From Ailurus styani (lineage: Eukaryota; Chordata; Mammalia; Carnivora; Ailuridae): a stretch of 64,000 nucleotides of DNA. The notes beneath the pieces were generated by a model that saw nothing but the letters and a program-made list of their open reading frames with translations, was not told where the DNA came from and did no database searches. The position numbers and the translations under genes were made by a program. Positions 43,663 through 56,158 of this stretch are shown here, one piece after another (position 1 is the first letter of the stretch; each line of letters starts with the position of its first letter). The stretch spans positions 5,750-69,749 of the forward strand of contig LNAC01000031.1 of NCBI GenBank assembly GCA_002007465.1, given 5' to 3'.

Positions 43663-45239
43663 CTTGATTGGAAGTTGAATGTATAGTTTGTTGTTATTGA
43701 TCTATATGATTTATTGTTAACTTTAGATAGAACTTCTTCAATGGCAGCAACATCAATAAAATTCATTTAAAATCAAAAGTAGTATAAATCTTTGATGTAT
43801 TTACCATGTTTAAAGGAGGTAAAAAATTTATCTTCTCTATAGCCCAAAGTATAAAATAAATATCTAGGATTCCATACTCCTACAAATAAAAGATTGAATA
43901 AATAATAAATTGAGGATGAAAAAAGTAACTCATGCAGAATAACTCCATTATTAATAGAGATATTCCACTACACCTCAAGGTTGAAGGACAGAACTCCGCA
44001 CCTCTTAAGTGTGGGCTGCACACAGTATTCAAAACAATGTATAAAGAAGGAAAACAATATATTTTCAGCAGGGAAACCTGACAAACACTACTTCAGTCAG
44101 GTAATCAAAGTAAAGGTCAACAGTAATAAGTCAAGTTGCTAGCATACACCCTTGATATGTAATGAAAATAACAATTTTTTCTGTGGTCTTAATCTCTAAA
44201 ACACATAAGCCCTATCTAATTACGAGAAAAAATATCAAACAAACCCTAACTGATAATCCTCCAAACTGAAGTTCATCACAAACAAGCATACTTGGGAGAT
44301 GATCTAAGAAAGGGCATTCACGAGGGCTGTGAATAATTTGACCCAATGAGAAATTTCAAATCATTCAGTATAGCAGTAAGTAACATAATATGAAAAAATA
44401 TAGTTTACATTAGTTTGGAAGGGACCAAATGGTGATCTTTTATATACCATGTCAAGAAATTTCCATATGGAGCTTTCTCAGTTTTTAAGCTGCAATCTAT
44501 GGTGGTGTAATTTATGGATTAGAAAATATAGCAGAAGGAGCAGACTAAAGCAAATTGATTAACAGATCATAAATAAATGCAATAAAATGGAATTATCTGA
44601 TTTTTTCCCCTTCCTCAAAATGTTTATACATGAGTTTGAGTAAACATGTTTATCCCTTCATTATAGAATGGTCTGTAACTTTCTCAAATGGTATCTCACT
44701 TGAAGTCTTTTCTTCTCGATTGTCTTTTCAAATTTTTCTGGACAAGGACTATCACATCTCCCCCCTATTCTCACCCACTGCCACTTAAAACTAAGCATAC
44801 AAATAATATATTTTTATTGATCAGTGACCCATGTAACAATAGACAAGCTTTAGGGCAATACATTTCTACACATACGTAAGCTAATTTTTTTTGTATTTTA
44901 TACTGTTTCCCTGTCATAAACAGTTCTTGCTATTTTTAAATTACTCCGAAGTTGAAAGTAGTCTTCATTTTCAAATGCTAAAACTAATGGTATAATACTT
45001 AACCTTTCATTACTATTATAGTAAAATGACTAATAACAAATGGCAAATCGTATATTGTAAGCAAAACTTTCTTGGTCCTTTTTTATCCACACAACACATA
45101 TCAAAATCTTAGTGTTATAAGGTTGCATATTATTGCTTATTGAACCAGGTTTCAAAGCAATTAGCTTGACAAAAGACATTACAGTTGATTTGGACTTACA
45201 GCATTATGTGTCCATGCATTTTTAAATAGGTGATAGACT
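43663..45239. other. Unassigned sequence
   Basis: Nothing recognised across about 1.6 kb except ordinary AT runs. Confidence 0.45.
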
Positions 45240-45380
45240 ATTGGTCTATGAGCAAGAGATCTTTGTTTTATTTTCAAGTTAGGCTATAGTTATGTATCTG
45301 TGGGCAAGACATTTAATCTCTGTTCAAATAACACATTTATAAGGGAAAAAGTTTAAATTAGATGACTTCTCAATTTTCTT
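45240..45380 (+). mobile_element. Probable MIR
   Basis: GTTATGTATCTGTGGGCAAG, ACATTTAATCTCTGTTCAAA and AACACATTTATAAGGG follow the MIR sense order 'gtgtgaccttgggcaagtcacttaacctctct...catctgtaaaatggg'. Confidence 0.6.
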
Positions 45381-45703
45381 TTTAATATTCAATGATATGT
45401 TCAATGTATAAGAAAAGGAATCATTTTGGTCACTGTCATAAGGCATTAGTGAACTTTTAATATATTCTTAGCCAATTTTTAATACATGTAATTTTAAAGC
45501 CACATTTAGTTGATAGATTTACATCATGATCCAGCTTTACCTGCTGGATGAAATATAAATATTGAGATTACATTTCTTTTAGTACCTGAATTCAATGGCA
45601 ATCTAATTTTCCAACTTGTCTCAAGTACATTGTCAATACACCTGACTGAGACAATGAGTTATTCCATGATGGAAAAAACAAAGTATATTTAACAAATCTA
45701 AGC

Positions 45704-45790
45704 TTTTGTTTTTTTATTTGTTTTGTTTTTTGGGGGGTTTTTTGTTTGTTTGTTTTTTGGGGGTTTTGGGGTTTTTTGTTTTTTTTTTGG
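45704..45790 (+). repeat. G-run/T-run low-complexity tract
   Basis: An almost pure G and T stretch with runs of six, five and four G (45732-45737, 45759-45763, 45768-45771) separated by T runs. The opposite strand is C/A only. It yields an artefactual Lys/Gln/Pro-rich frame on the minus strand. Confidence 0.9.
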
Positions 45791-48769
45791 TACAAAATGT
45801 TCTCCACAGGTTACTGGTTAGCTCTTATGGAAGATCTGATGTTAACTGAAATGTAGATGCAGATTTGGTAAGAAAATATCAGAAGAGAATTATAAAGAGC
45901 TAAGAAAATAAAATAGCTCCCTTAATTATAGAGAGAAGAGTTTTCACTGGAGATTTCATTTCATTAAAAACAAATTAAACCTAGCTTTCTTTCCAGGCTG
46001 CGTAAAACAAAGAAGTGACACTAATTCTGGAAATGTTAGGAATATCGTCTTTAATAGGACTGTAGAGCTGGAATGGGTTAATACTGATGCTTCAAAAAAA
46101 TAGTTAAAATCCTATATGTTCAAGAGAAGATGAGAATGGAAGGAGAATGACAAAAGAGTCTCTCTCTCTCTCACTCTTTCCCCACCTGTTCATCACAAGA
46201 TACTATACAGAACCAGCTGCCATTGACTGCCTCTTCCAAATATCAAGCAACAGAACGCAGGGTAAAGATGAAGTCATAGAATTTATAAACTGGTCAATAA
46301 CAAGCAGTACATTAATACTGTTCCAGCTAATCTTAAACCAAACTTGGAGCAATTTTCATTGTGATGAATGTCTGAGTTTTCTGCCTACCCAGTTTCCAGT
46401 TTTTCATTGACAAAAAGTGTATCACACTGTGGGGAACCATCTTCCTCACACTGAGTCCAGTGTTTCTTGCAGAATTGACAAGCATTCTAATCCGAGCTTC
46501 CTAATCCCGTGAGTGAGTCCTCAGTCAATAGCATATCCTTATTGTCCTAGTTCATAGACTGCTACATGATCCAGTTTGGAACACCTACTCTCAAGACCAC
46601 CATTTCACTGAAATTTTTGGTAAACCCAAATCTTTCTTCCGTAAGTTTTGCTGGAAAAAGAAAATGTAGGTTGGAGCTGCTGCAGGCAAGGTCTTTTAAG
46701 GAGTAATCACCTCTCTGAGTGAAGAATATACGCAGGGAAATAGCCCAGCTATGCCTGAACTTCTCAATTAGAAAAAAGAAAAAGAAAGAAAATAAACTTC
46801 TTTTCATTTAAGTCACTTCAAATAGGGTAGTTCTGTTACTTTACAAATAAAATTTCCTCACTAGCACTCTTGAGATAATTGATAATTTCATATTTCTGCC
46901 CTTCTGGTGTATTGTCTTCATCTAACTGCTCTTTCTTTGGTTTTGTTAATTGTGGTTAAATGTGAAAAATTTCCAAGGGCCCTTTATGATACACTGTTAT
47001 CAGGGAATAGAAAAGAATGTCCACAAGTACATAGTATTTGGTCACTGAGAGATTTTTAAGTATTTTTACACTCATTTGGTCTAGAATATACTAGTAAAAT
47101 ATTTAACTTATATAATTTCAAGATAATTATAAATATCTATTAAAAATCCATAAATAAATTGGTTTGCTTCTGGATTTGTTTTATTGTATTTAATCTAATC
47201 CAAAATTTAACATTCTATTTGAAGGAGTATTCTGAATTCAATTATTCATTTCTGAAATATATGAACTTGTTTAGTAAGATTTCACTCCTAAGTGGAAGAA
47301 TACTACAGGGAAAAAATGCATATTATATAGCTGGTGAAGTATTAGTATGAGTACACAGTCTTCAGAGAAAAAAACTCCAATTGATTTTTGCTGCCTTGCA
47401 AAATAATACTTCTATTATAATGTAGCATAAGCTGAGCTACAGCTAATTATATAAAAACTTCCAGCTATAGAATTATATAAAAACCTTTATTTAACATTGA
47501 ACCTGAAATAGTATCTGAATCCTGCCAAGACAGGATTTTACCCGTATTTTAACTGCTGTAGCTTTTTCAGTTTCAAAGAAAACACATCCTCTGCAACCCC
47601 CATTATGGTCTCTTCCTTGGGATCGAGAGAAACTGACACACTAATGGAAAGAATAGTTATAAGTTTTTACCTAGTAGCCTGAGGTTAAAAAAGCCAGTGC
47701 TAGACAAATTCCTATTATCTACACTCTCCAAAAATAAGTAGGAAGGCGAAAGATTATTCATGCTATTCATTTCAAGGAGATTAAGGAGGCAAAGCTGAAG
47801 AAGTGGTGGTCCTTGATGCAATTTCAAAAAGTCTTTGAATCACGTCAATAAGCTTGAAATACCAAGAAAAAAAGAACATAAGTAAAGCATTAAGACAACC
47901 AGAAACCAAAAATGTATGCACTATCTTAATATGCTTTCCTCACATATTATGTGTTAATCTCAGGTATCCTACACCAGGAACACCCCAGTTTCTTGCTAAA
48001 AACCCAGATTTGTGGTGTAGCGTGGATCAAGGAACTCAGTATCTCTGGGGGTGGAGGCATGTGAATTGTTGTCATGCACCATGAGGAAATTCTTCCTCCA
48101 CGGATTCAGAGCACAGAGGTGACTAAATCAGTTGCTTTGCCCCAATTTTGTACCAACTTTATATAGAACTTCTAGATAGCCCATACTCTCACAAGCTGCT
48201 GCTCATGATCTGCCTTTTAGAAACCATATTTGGTGTTTTGTATATCAACTGATGAAAGTTAAAAATCATTATATCATGATGTTACCTATAAGTCAAGAAA
48301 AAGTTCTGCTCCAGTACGATCAACACTGTTGTTGTTGAATATATTAAAATACACCCAATATGTATTTGAATATTGACATGCATTTCTCCCTTAATTAGTA
48401 AGATAGAAGACAGAAATAAAAAAATACTTGAAAGAAAATACTGTATTTGAAAAAAGATAAAAGAACAGTATATATTCAAAAAAGTTACACTTTAACCTCA
48501 TTTTAAATGTTGTATTACATTGAAAAATAAAATCAGTGATGAAAATGTGTGCTAGAAATACATCTTTATTATCTATGTCTAACAGGCAGATATGTTTGGT
48601 AATTTCATAAAGCATTTGGTTCTTGGTATTGAAAAATCTTGCTTTTTTTTTTTTTTACTTTTGGCTATTTTATATGTTATCCCACATACCTTTTTCTTCA
48701 AAAGCATATTATGCAAGAAAGTGAGAACTCATGTGTATATTTAATATTGAGAATATCCATTCGGTTATT
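45791..48769. other. Longest unassigned stretch, about 3 kb
   Basis: No SINE, L1 or named element recognised. A region near 48010-48110 (AGTATCTCTGGGGGTGGAGG) faintly resembles the middle of MER20 but is too short to call. Reading frames (87 codons at 46147, 81 codons at 46562 on the minus strand, 76 codons at 47854) have no motifs. Confidence 0.45.
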
Positions 48770-48890
48770 TATCCATTGGACGAACATTTATTAAACAGCT
48801 GTCTTCGTTTTAGAAGAGAGAGATACTGTAGTAACAAACCAGACAAAGGATCCTGTATGCATAGAGCTTGCATTCTGGTTAGTAAATGGA
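48770..48890 (+). mobile_element. Old mammalian repeat fragment, family not assigned
   Basis: ATCCATTGGACGAACATTTATT with AAACAGCTGTC, then CAAACCAGACAAAGGATCCT and AGAGCTTGCATTCTGGTTAG, follow the remembered order 'aacaaatatttattgagcacc ... aacaaaacagacaaaaatccctgccc ... ggagcttacattctag'. Confidence 0.5.
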
Positions 48891-49099
48891 TTGCAATTTA
48901 CTGAATCCATCCCTACTGGTAAGTTTATAAATTATTTTGTTTTGTATTACTATAAACAATATGTCTAAGATCACCATTTAAGCTAAATCTTTCCACTAGG
49001 ATTTCCTAAAAGTGGACTTGCTAGGGATAAACATTTTTGTGGCATTTGAAATGCACTGTGCAGAGACCCGTTTGCTTCCCATCTCCTGCAGAGAGATTA

Positions 49100-49560
49100 C
49101 ATGCTTTTTAGTGTGATGTTTGAGGCTTTCAACCATTTGGTTTCAACTAGTCAGCAGCGTTTCTGGTCTTGTAACCCACTGAGACTGTATTCACTACACA
49201 GCTACAATCCAGTTATAATAAACCCATTTGGTTATTGTGATTCAACTGCATATTTCTGCCTCTCATTTAAAACATGTCGGGGTTTCTGATGCCATTGAAA
49301 GATAACTCTTCTGTGAAACCTGCCCAGGTCTGTATTTCCTTGGATAACACTTTTACTCCCCTCTTTGTATTTCTGTGGTATTTCACGTCTCTAATACACA
49401 ATTTGGATGAACGTCCATGTAATAAAAATGTCTGAGGCTCTATCTTCATTCTTGGCCTTATGTCTATTAGGTGTCCTAGGGCAGAGTCTGTTTCAATCAT
49501 GTTTGTATGCTCCAAAAGGCCTTGTTCAAAAAAGCAATATATATCTGACGATGTGTACTG
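49100..49560 (+). mobile_element. L2 3'-end remnant
   Basis: TAACTCTTCTGTGAAACCTG near 49301, TCCCCTCTTTGTATTTCTGTG near 49356, then CTAGGGCAGAGTCTGTTTC near 49476 correspond to L2 'cctcctctgtgaagccttccc ... tttgtgtttccatagcac ... gagggcagggaccgtgtct'. Overlapping 84-102-codon frames on both strands are by-products. Confidence 0.6.
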
Positions 49561-49892
49561 TATTGAATATCTCAAAAGATAAGTATAGCTTCCACCTTGT
49601 TGAGTATGGTTTAGGTGTTTGTAATATATGCATCAAAAGTTTTTACGTTTCTACAAAATAACATTAATTTCAATAGCGAAGAGCAAAGGGGGAATATTAG
49701 GTCTTTTTGACACATTTGAGGCCTCTGTGCACCTAAGCATCAGAGAGCTAATAACATTTTCTAGCAAGTCTGACTCTCTATTGAATTCTAGACATCATGA
49801 CTGAGCTTTGAGCCAATATTTAAATTAGTGAGGTCTTTAGGTATCAATATTTATTTCTTATTCACCCACATGTCCTTAGCTCTAATACATTT

Positions 49893-50019
49893 AAAAAATT
49901 TGTTTTTATTTATGTACTTATTTTTTTTAAGTGATCTCTATACCCAACATGGGGTTCGAACTCACAATCCCAAGATCAAGAGTCAGATGCTGTACTGATT
50001 GAGCAAGGCAGGCGCCCCA
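49893..50019 (-). mobile_element. Older tRNA-derived Can-SINE variant, short
   Basis: On the minus strand the head, GGGGCGCCTGCCTTGCTCAAT, is followed by GACTCTTGATCTTGGGATTG and TGAGTTCGAACCCCATG. The last is an intact tRNA B-box-like element (GTTCGAACCCC). The T-rich tail is on the left. A 13-bp TSD, CTCTAATACATTT, lies at 49880-49892 and 50020-50032. It lacks the CT-rich middle of the other copies. Confidence 0.93.
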
Positions 50020-50032
50020 CTCTAATACATTT

Positions 50033-50839
50033 TAAATGCTCAATAAATATAAATGATTTCATAGAATTTTATATGACTATATTAATAATTTAATAGTTCA
50101 GAATTCATTGAAATCATCAGAACTTTGAAAGTCTACAGTAATATCATTGTGTATGTAACAAACTATATTTTATATGATACTTTAATCTCTCAAGATTGTA
50201 CAGAATTGGACTTCCCTGTTCAAAACATATTATACTACGACACAATAAACAGAGTAAATCTTTTGTAAGAAATAAGTGCTTTTAAAATATTTGTTTAAAT
50301 GTCTGGGAGATTTGCAGTCAGGTCTACTACAGTGATTTCAGAAAAGTCGATATGAAATTATTGTGGAATATGAGACCAATTACCTGAACGGAACTGGTTT
50401 GCAACTTTTAATATGGCTTCTCTTATGGTTTTCCCATTATGCATTTTAAAACTGGAATTTTACTAAATGCAATTTTCCCATTGGATAGGCTAAGTAGTCA
50501 GAAAGTAAATGCAAAACAGATACCCTCTACCATTTTATTTTTAATAAGTTATATAGGTGACTGGTCCACACAAACTATCAGAAACATATAGACTCATTCT
50601 GGGGATAATTTAACATATTTGTTCCTATAATTTTCTTTTCATAATACTATCTATAAACATTAGAATAGAAGAATTAAGGAAAAGTCCCCCTTAATGCATA
50701 TATTTTGTTTATTACCTTCTAAAATAGAAGACTGTATTGCCAAGGGAGAAACTATTTGTGATTGCAAAGGGCAGGAAGCAGATGTATAATTTCTGGCCGA
50801 GGCTGGCATGAAACGCGTTCCCCTTTGATTCTTTTAGCT
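50033..50839. other. Unassigned AT-rich sequence
   Basis: No repeat or reading frame of note. Confidence 0.45.
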
Positions 50840-51040
50840 CAGTGATTCTCCACTGGGGGCAGTTTCACTGCCCAGAGGAATTTGTGAAGGAATGCAGACA
50901 TATTTGGTGTCATAAGTAGAGGGTGCTACTGGCATCTAGTGGGTAAAGGCCAGGGATGCTGCTAAATATTCTATGAAGTCAAGATAAATATCCTTAATAA
51001 TGAATTACCTTACCCTAAATGTCAAGGTAGAGAAACACTG
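50840..51040 (+). mobile_element. MER5A-like DNA transposon (hAT-Charlie)
   Basis: The ends CAGTGATTCTCCACTGGGGG and GGTAGAGAAACACTG form the family's terminal inverted repeat. The diagnostic internal block GTGCTACTGGCATCTAGTGG plus GTAAAGGCCAGGGATGCTGC is nearly intact. A clean 8-bp TSD is not visible. It is non-autonomous and ancient. Confidence 0.88.
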
Positions 51041-51569
51041 GGCTAATGTTTATCAGCCCAGTGCCTCCTTTTCTCTTTTCCTTACCTTTGACCAGGATAT
51101 TAGCCCCAGTCCTTGTGGTTAAGAAACACAAAGATGTCTATCAGATCCCATGGAATCCGTGCTATTTCTTTTTCTGTTCTGAAGTTACTCAAACTCCAGA
51201 CATATATGTAAAAAAGTAAAAGCAATCATGAGCCATCTCTCACTTGTTTTCTCCTATACACATACTCGCACTAAGTTTCTTTCTTTCTACTGAATTAGTT
51301 CTTTTTAAGATTGAGATTATAAACTGATTATATGCAAAGGAATATTAAAAGGTCTTAATTTCAAAGAACATTCCTACTGATTTCTGAGTGTTCTTTATAG
51401 ATCTTGCTATAATAAATGAGAGTGAATCTGTAAGATTAATGAGGGTTACACAAAAATCTGTATTTTCATGAAAATTTCCTAGTCACCCTAAATTACATCA
51501 ATTTCAAGATTCAGGCAGCCAACCTAAAGAAGTAGAACTATGGAGAAAAATGAAATAATGTCCTTAGAT
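51041..51569. other. Unassigned sequence
   Basis: No element recognised between the MER5A copy and the interrupted hAT-like element. Confidence 0.45.
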
Positions 51570-54351
51570 GTAGAATTGGCAAAATATAACCTACAGGCCA
51601 AGCTCAGCTAGCCATCTGATTTCTGTAAATAGGTTGAAGAATAGCCACTTGCATGCATTAATGTATTGCCCATGGCTATTTTAGTGCCACCATGCATATT
51701 TAAGCTATATGGCCTACAGTGTTTAAAATATTTATTCTCTGCCCTTTACAAAAAGAAAAAAAAAAAAAGACAGGTGCTTGGGAAGATGGTGCAGTAGGCG
51801 GTAGGAGGACCGTGAGCGCTCCCTAGATAACATCCACATCCAAGTAAATAAATTGAAGAACAGTCTGAAGATTAGCAGAACAAGCTCTACAACTGAAGAT
51901 AGAGAAGAAGTTACATCTGAAAGGTTAGGAAGTTCAGAAAGGCAGAGAGAGGCTGCCAGAGAGAGCAGAGAAAGGGGCCCTCGCACCAGGAAGCTCTCAG
52001 GGAGAAGACTAATCCCCATAATGTTTGGTTTTGGAAAACAGAGGGGCTGAATTCCATGAGTTTGTACACTTGGAGCTTGGAGCTTTAAAAGTCAGCTGAC
52101 CCCCACTGGGCTGGACGGGAGGGTGAGTGATAACTGGGTTGCTGCCCTTACAAAAAAACACCCGCGCAGAGAGGCAACGTAAAATGGCAGTTTACACAAG
52201 GTTGGGGGAGCAAACGGGAGACAGATCTGTTCATACTGATTTCAGAACATGATAGGGGACTTCTCTAAAAACAAGGGAGCTGGCAGTCACCATTTTCCTT
52301 CCCTGCTTCACAGCATAAATTCAGAGCCACCTGCAGGAGGCAAGACACTTGCTACCTAACCAGCTAGCAGTGTACCTCAAATTCTCCTGAGGACTTGCCT
52401 ACACCAAGTCTGCTAGCCTGAGCCCTGGTCTCAAAATCAACCTACAGAAATGTCTTGCATTTCTCTACACCAGTAATGAAGCAACAGAAAGAGAAATTAG
52501 AAAAACAATTCCATTTACAATTGCACGAAAATAATATTTCTAGGAATAAACCTAACCAAAGAGGTGGAAGATCTATATTCTGAAAACCCTAAAACCATGA
52601 ATGCAAGAAATTGAAAAGGACACAAAGAAATGGAAACACATTTCATGCTCATGGATTAGAACTAATACTGTTAAAATGTCTATTCTACCCAAAGCAATCT
52701 ACACATTTAGGGCGATGCCTATCAAAATACCACCAGCATTTTTCACAGAGCTGGAACAAACGATCTTAAAACATGTATGGAACTACAAAAGACTCTGAAG
52801 AGCCAAAGAAACCTTGAAAAAGAAAAGCAAAGCTGGAAACACCACAATTCTGGACCTTAAGGTATATTACAAAGCTGTAGTAATGAAGACAGTATGGTAC
52901 TGGCACAAAAATAGACACATAGATTGATGGAACAGAATAGAAAATCCAGAGATAAACCCACAACTACATGGTCAATTAATCTTCCACAAAGCAGGAAAGA
53001 ATATTCAATGGGAAAAGGACAGTCTTTTCAACAAATGGTGTTGGGAAAAGTGGACAGAAACATGCCAAAGAATGAAACTGGACCACTTTATTACACCGTA
53101 CACACAAAAAAACCAAAATGGATTAAAGACCTAAGTGTGAAACCTGAAATCATAAAAATCCTAGAAGAGAACACAGGTAGTAGCTGCTTTGACATTGGCT
53201 AAAGAACCTTTTCTCTAGATATGTCTCCTGAGGCAAGGGAAACGAAAACAAAAATAAACTACTGGGGCTACATCAAAATAAAAAGCTTCTGCACAGAGAA
53301 GGAAGCAATCAACAACACTAAAAGGCAACCTACAGAATGGGAAAAGATATTTGCAAATGATGTATTTGATAAAGGGTCAGTATCCAAAATATATAAAGAA
53401 CTTCTACAACTCAACACCCAAAAAATAAATAATCCAATTAAAAATGGGCAGAAGACATGAATAGACATTTCTCCAAGGAAGACATACACAACAGACATAT
53501 GAAACAGACACATAAAAATATGTTCATCATCACTTACCATCAGGGAAATGCAAATCAAAACTACAGTGAGATATCACCTCACACCAGTCAGAACAGCTAA
53601 TTTCAACAACACAAGAAACAACAGGTGTTAGTGAGGATGTGGAGAAAGAGGAACTCGCTTGCACTGGTGGTGAGAATGCAAACTGAGGCAGCCACTGTGA
53701 AAAACAGTATGGAGGTCAAAAAGTTAAAAATAGAACTACTCTAAGATCTAGCAACTGCACTACTGAGTATTTACCCAAAGAAGACAAAAACACTAATTCA
53801 AAGTGATACATGTACCCCTATGCTGTTTACAGCAGCGTTATTTACAATAGCCAACTTATGGAAGCAGCCCAAGTGTCCACTGACTGATGATGGATAAAGA
53901 AGATGTGGTATATATAAACAATGGAATATTATGTAGTCACAAAAGGGAATGAAATTTTGTCATTTGCAACGACACAGATGGAGCTAGAAAGTATCATGCT
54001 AAACGAAATAAGTCAGTCAGAGAAAGACAAATACCATATGATTTCACTCATATGTGGAATTTAAGAAACAAAACTAATGAGCAAAGGGCGAGTGGGAAGA
54101 GAGAGAAACCAAGGAACAGATTAAAATATAGGTTACAAACTGATGGTTACCAGAGAGGAGGTGGATGGGGGGATAGGTGAAATAGGTGATGGGGATTAAG
54201 GAGGGCACTTGGGGTGATGAGCACTTGGGTGGTGTATATAAGTGTGGAATCACTATATTGTACACCTGAAACTAATATAACACCATATCTTAACTAAATG
54301 GAAATAAAATGAAAACTTAAAAAAAAAAAGAAGATACCTTATTGACCCCTG
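51570..54351 (+). mobile_element. hAT-like DNA transposon split by an L1
   Basis: The left part (51570-51755) includes GGCAAAATATAACCTACAGG, CTGTAAATAGGTTGAAGAAT, TGTATTGCCCATGGCTATTT and TATTCTCTGCCCTTTACAAA. The right part (about 54325-54351) contains CTTATTGACCCCTG. Together they rebuild the same element type seen at 8564-8778. The L1 occupies everything in between. Strand is by convention, matching the other copy. Confidence 0.65.
51770..54324 (+). mobile_element. L1 with 5' UTR joined to the ORF2 3' half (internal deletion)
   Basis: It starts with a 5' UTR-like GGGAAGATGGTGCAGTAGGC and continues as GC-richer leader to about 52430. It then passes directly into ORF2 at AAAATCAACCTACAGAAATG. 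ORF1 and the endonuclease/RT part of ORF2 are missing. ORF2 C-terminal pieces are readable in broken frames (52601-52798, 52924-53202, 53221-53460). The 3' UTR ends with GATGAGCACTTGGGTGGTGT, TACACCTGAAACTAATATAA, AATAAA at 54303 and an A-tail. An AAAAAGAA motif on both sides is a likely TSD. Confidence 0.85.
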
Positions 54352-54365
54352 TTCTACCAGCCATG

Positions 54366-55269
54366 GTTTACGAACATTCAAGTGCAGCTCTTTTAGCCAC
54401 ATGGAGCCTGAAGAAAGAGGTTTAGAGCCCAAGTGGTCTCTTTTTCCCTGAGTCTGTCTGCAGAAACCGAGGACACTTTACAGTTTGAAAATCAGTGACT
54501 TAGATCTTTCAGTGCCCAAGAAATAATGGTATTAATGATGCTGTTGATGACAATAATAATGGAGATGACAGCGAAGGCCCCTCACTGACACGGGCAACCA
54601 CTGGATATAGTTAAGTTCCACAAACATTATTAACCACCTGTTATGTGCCAGAGGTATACTAAAGGAGTGGCAGCCTGATTCTTTCTCAGGAGGTAGTAAT
54701 ATTTTTTTTTCTAGGACTCCTACTATTTTTCTTGACTTTATGGGAACATGTTTTAATATATGGTGGTTAAACATACAGTCTTGACAGAGAATTATCAGTG
54801 AAGAAATGAATTAATGCTTTTCCATATCTTCTTACTCCTTTCAGTTTTACCATATATTTACCAAACAGTGTCTTTCTCAGAAATTCCCTTGGAAGGCTTT
54901 AAAACCTGCTTGCAGGCTTAACCCATGGGGATTTTGAGCTTCTCTTCTTGCCCTTGTCCTTGTGATTTATTTTGTCTTCTTGTTATTAAGAATGCTACAT
55001 CAAAAACAATGCTACATCATAAAATATATTACATACTTTGATTTCTGTCACCAGGGATTTCTGAGTTTAAGTGAATTCAGAAAGGAGAAGAAAAGGAAAG
55101 AGCAATAGAAACTGGGTGCAAACACGTATCCAAGTTACAACGGAAAAAATAATAGCTATTAAGAGGCTTTTTTTTCTGACATGCTGTGTTGTGATCTTTT
55201 ACAAAGGAAGATGGATGTTCAAGTCCAAGCTCTTAACTATACACCCTTCCCCCAAACTATATCCCCAAA
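54366..55269. other. Unassigned sequence
   Basis: ACAAACATTATTAACCACCTGTTATGTGCC near 54620 matches the 'aatatttattgagcacctactatgtgcc' motif of an old mammalian repeat, seen also at 48.8 kb. The rest is unassigned. A 114-codon frame at 55071-55415 has no motif and runs into L2-like sequence. Confidence 0.45.
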
Positions 55270-55551
55270 TCTGCGTTCTTTGTGTTCTCAACTCAGCAAA
55301 TAGCAACTACATCCACCCAGTAGCTCAGAACAAAAACTTTAGCAACATCTTTAATTTTTCCCTGTCTCACTTTCTGCACCCAATCTATTATCGGTTCTAT
55401 TTGCTAAGCTCCTAAGCAATTCCCTACCCCCACCACTCTGATAGGACTCATCTCTCTTGGTCCACTAGTAGTCTTCCAGATACTTTCTGTGTTGGTTCTC
55501 CTGCACTCACACTACCTACTTTCTATAAAATTAAGTTTTTAAAAAAAGATT

Positions 55552-55582
<31 letters not shown>

Positions 55583-55990
55583 TTTGACAGACACACACAC
55601 ACACACACACACACACACAGCAAGAGAGGGAACACAAGCTGGGGGAGTGGGAGAGGGAGAAGCAGGCTCTCCACTGAGCACCTGATGTGGGGCTCGATCC
55701 CAGGACCCTGGGATCATAACCTGAGCCAAAGGCTGATGCTTAACGACTGAGCCACCCAGGTGCCCCTAGAGTGAATTTTTTATATACAGATTATACAATC
55801 CACTCTTTATTACCCCTCTCCACCTTGCAAATTAGAATAAAGTTCAACCCTTGACCCTGAATTGTAAAGCCTTAAGTAACTAGTCTCTGTCTACTTCTAT
55901 GCCCTTCTCTCATATGCCTCTTCTCTTTGCCCGCACTAGAGATGCTATCCGTCCTTCTCTTGTTGCAAAGTGATTTCAGTTATTTCTACT
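55270..55990 (+). mobile_element. Probable L2 remnant, split by a SINE
   Basis: TTAGCAACATCTTTAATTTTTCC, CACCCAATCTATTATCGGTT and ATAGGACTCATCTCTCTTGG precede the SINE. After it come ATTAGAATAAAGTTCAACCC and TGAATTGTAAAGCCTTAAG. The order follows a remembered L2-like consensus ('caatctgtcagcaaatcc ... catctctcacctggatta ... agtaaaagccaaagtcctta'). Divergence is heavy. Confidence 0.45.
55541..55766 (-). mobile_element. Can-SINE with TTTA and CA expansions
   Basis: The head ends at 55766 (GGGGCACCTGGGTGGCTCAG on the minus strand). The tail carries a (TTTA)n run at 55552-55584, and a (CA)n run at 55589-55619 replaces part of the GA region. The CTCTCCACTGAGCACCTGAT segment lacks the usual GAGCAGGGAGCC spacing. 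It sits inside L2-like sequence. Confidence 0.94.
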
Positions 55991-56158
55991 TCTCTATTCT
56001 TGCCTATGGTGAGGTAGTTTCTCCCGAATTTTGCTGTATTCATTTCTTCCAGAGGGTTTAAATGGAGCTGGAGGATTTTTAGCATGATTCTTGCTATAGA
56101 TGTAGCAACAGGTTCTGCATTTGCATTATTTTTATTGACTTTAATATGTTAATTTTTA

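Noticed and set aside
49893..50019. tRNA-like sequence with an intact B-box on the minus strand
   Set aside because: The head, T-rich tail and 13-bp TSD show a tRNA-derived SINE. There is no cloverleaf-length tRNA with an acceptor stem.
53268..53558. 96-codon open frame on the minus strand
   Set aside because: Antisense to ORF2 sequence of the internally deleted L1.
55071..55415. 114-codon open frame on the plus strand
   Set aside because: No motif, and its second half lies in L2-like sequence.
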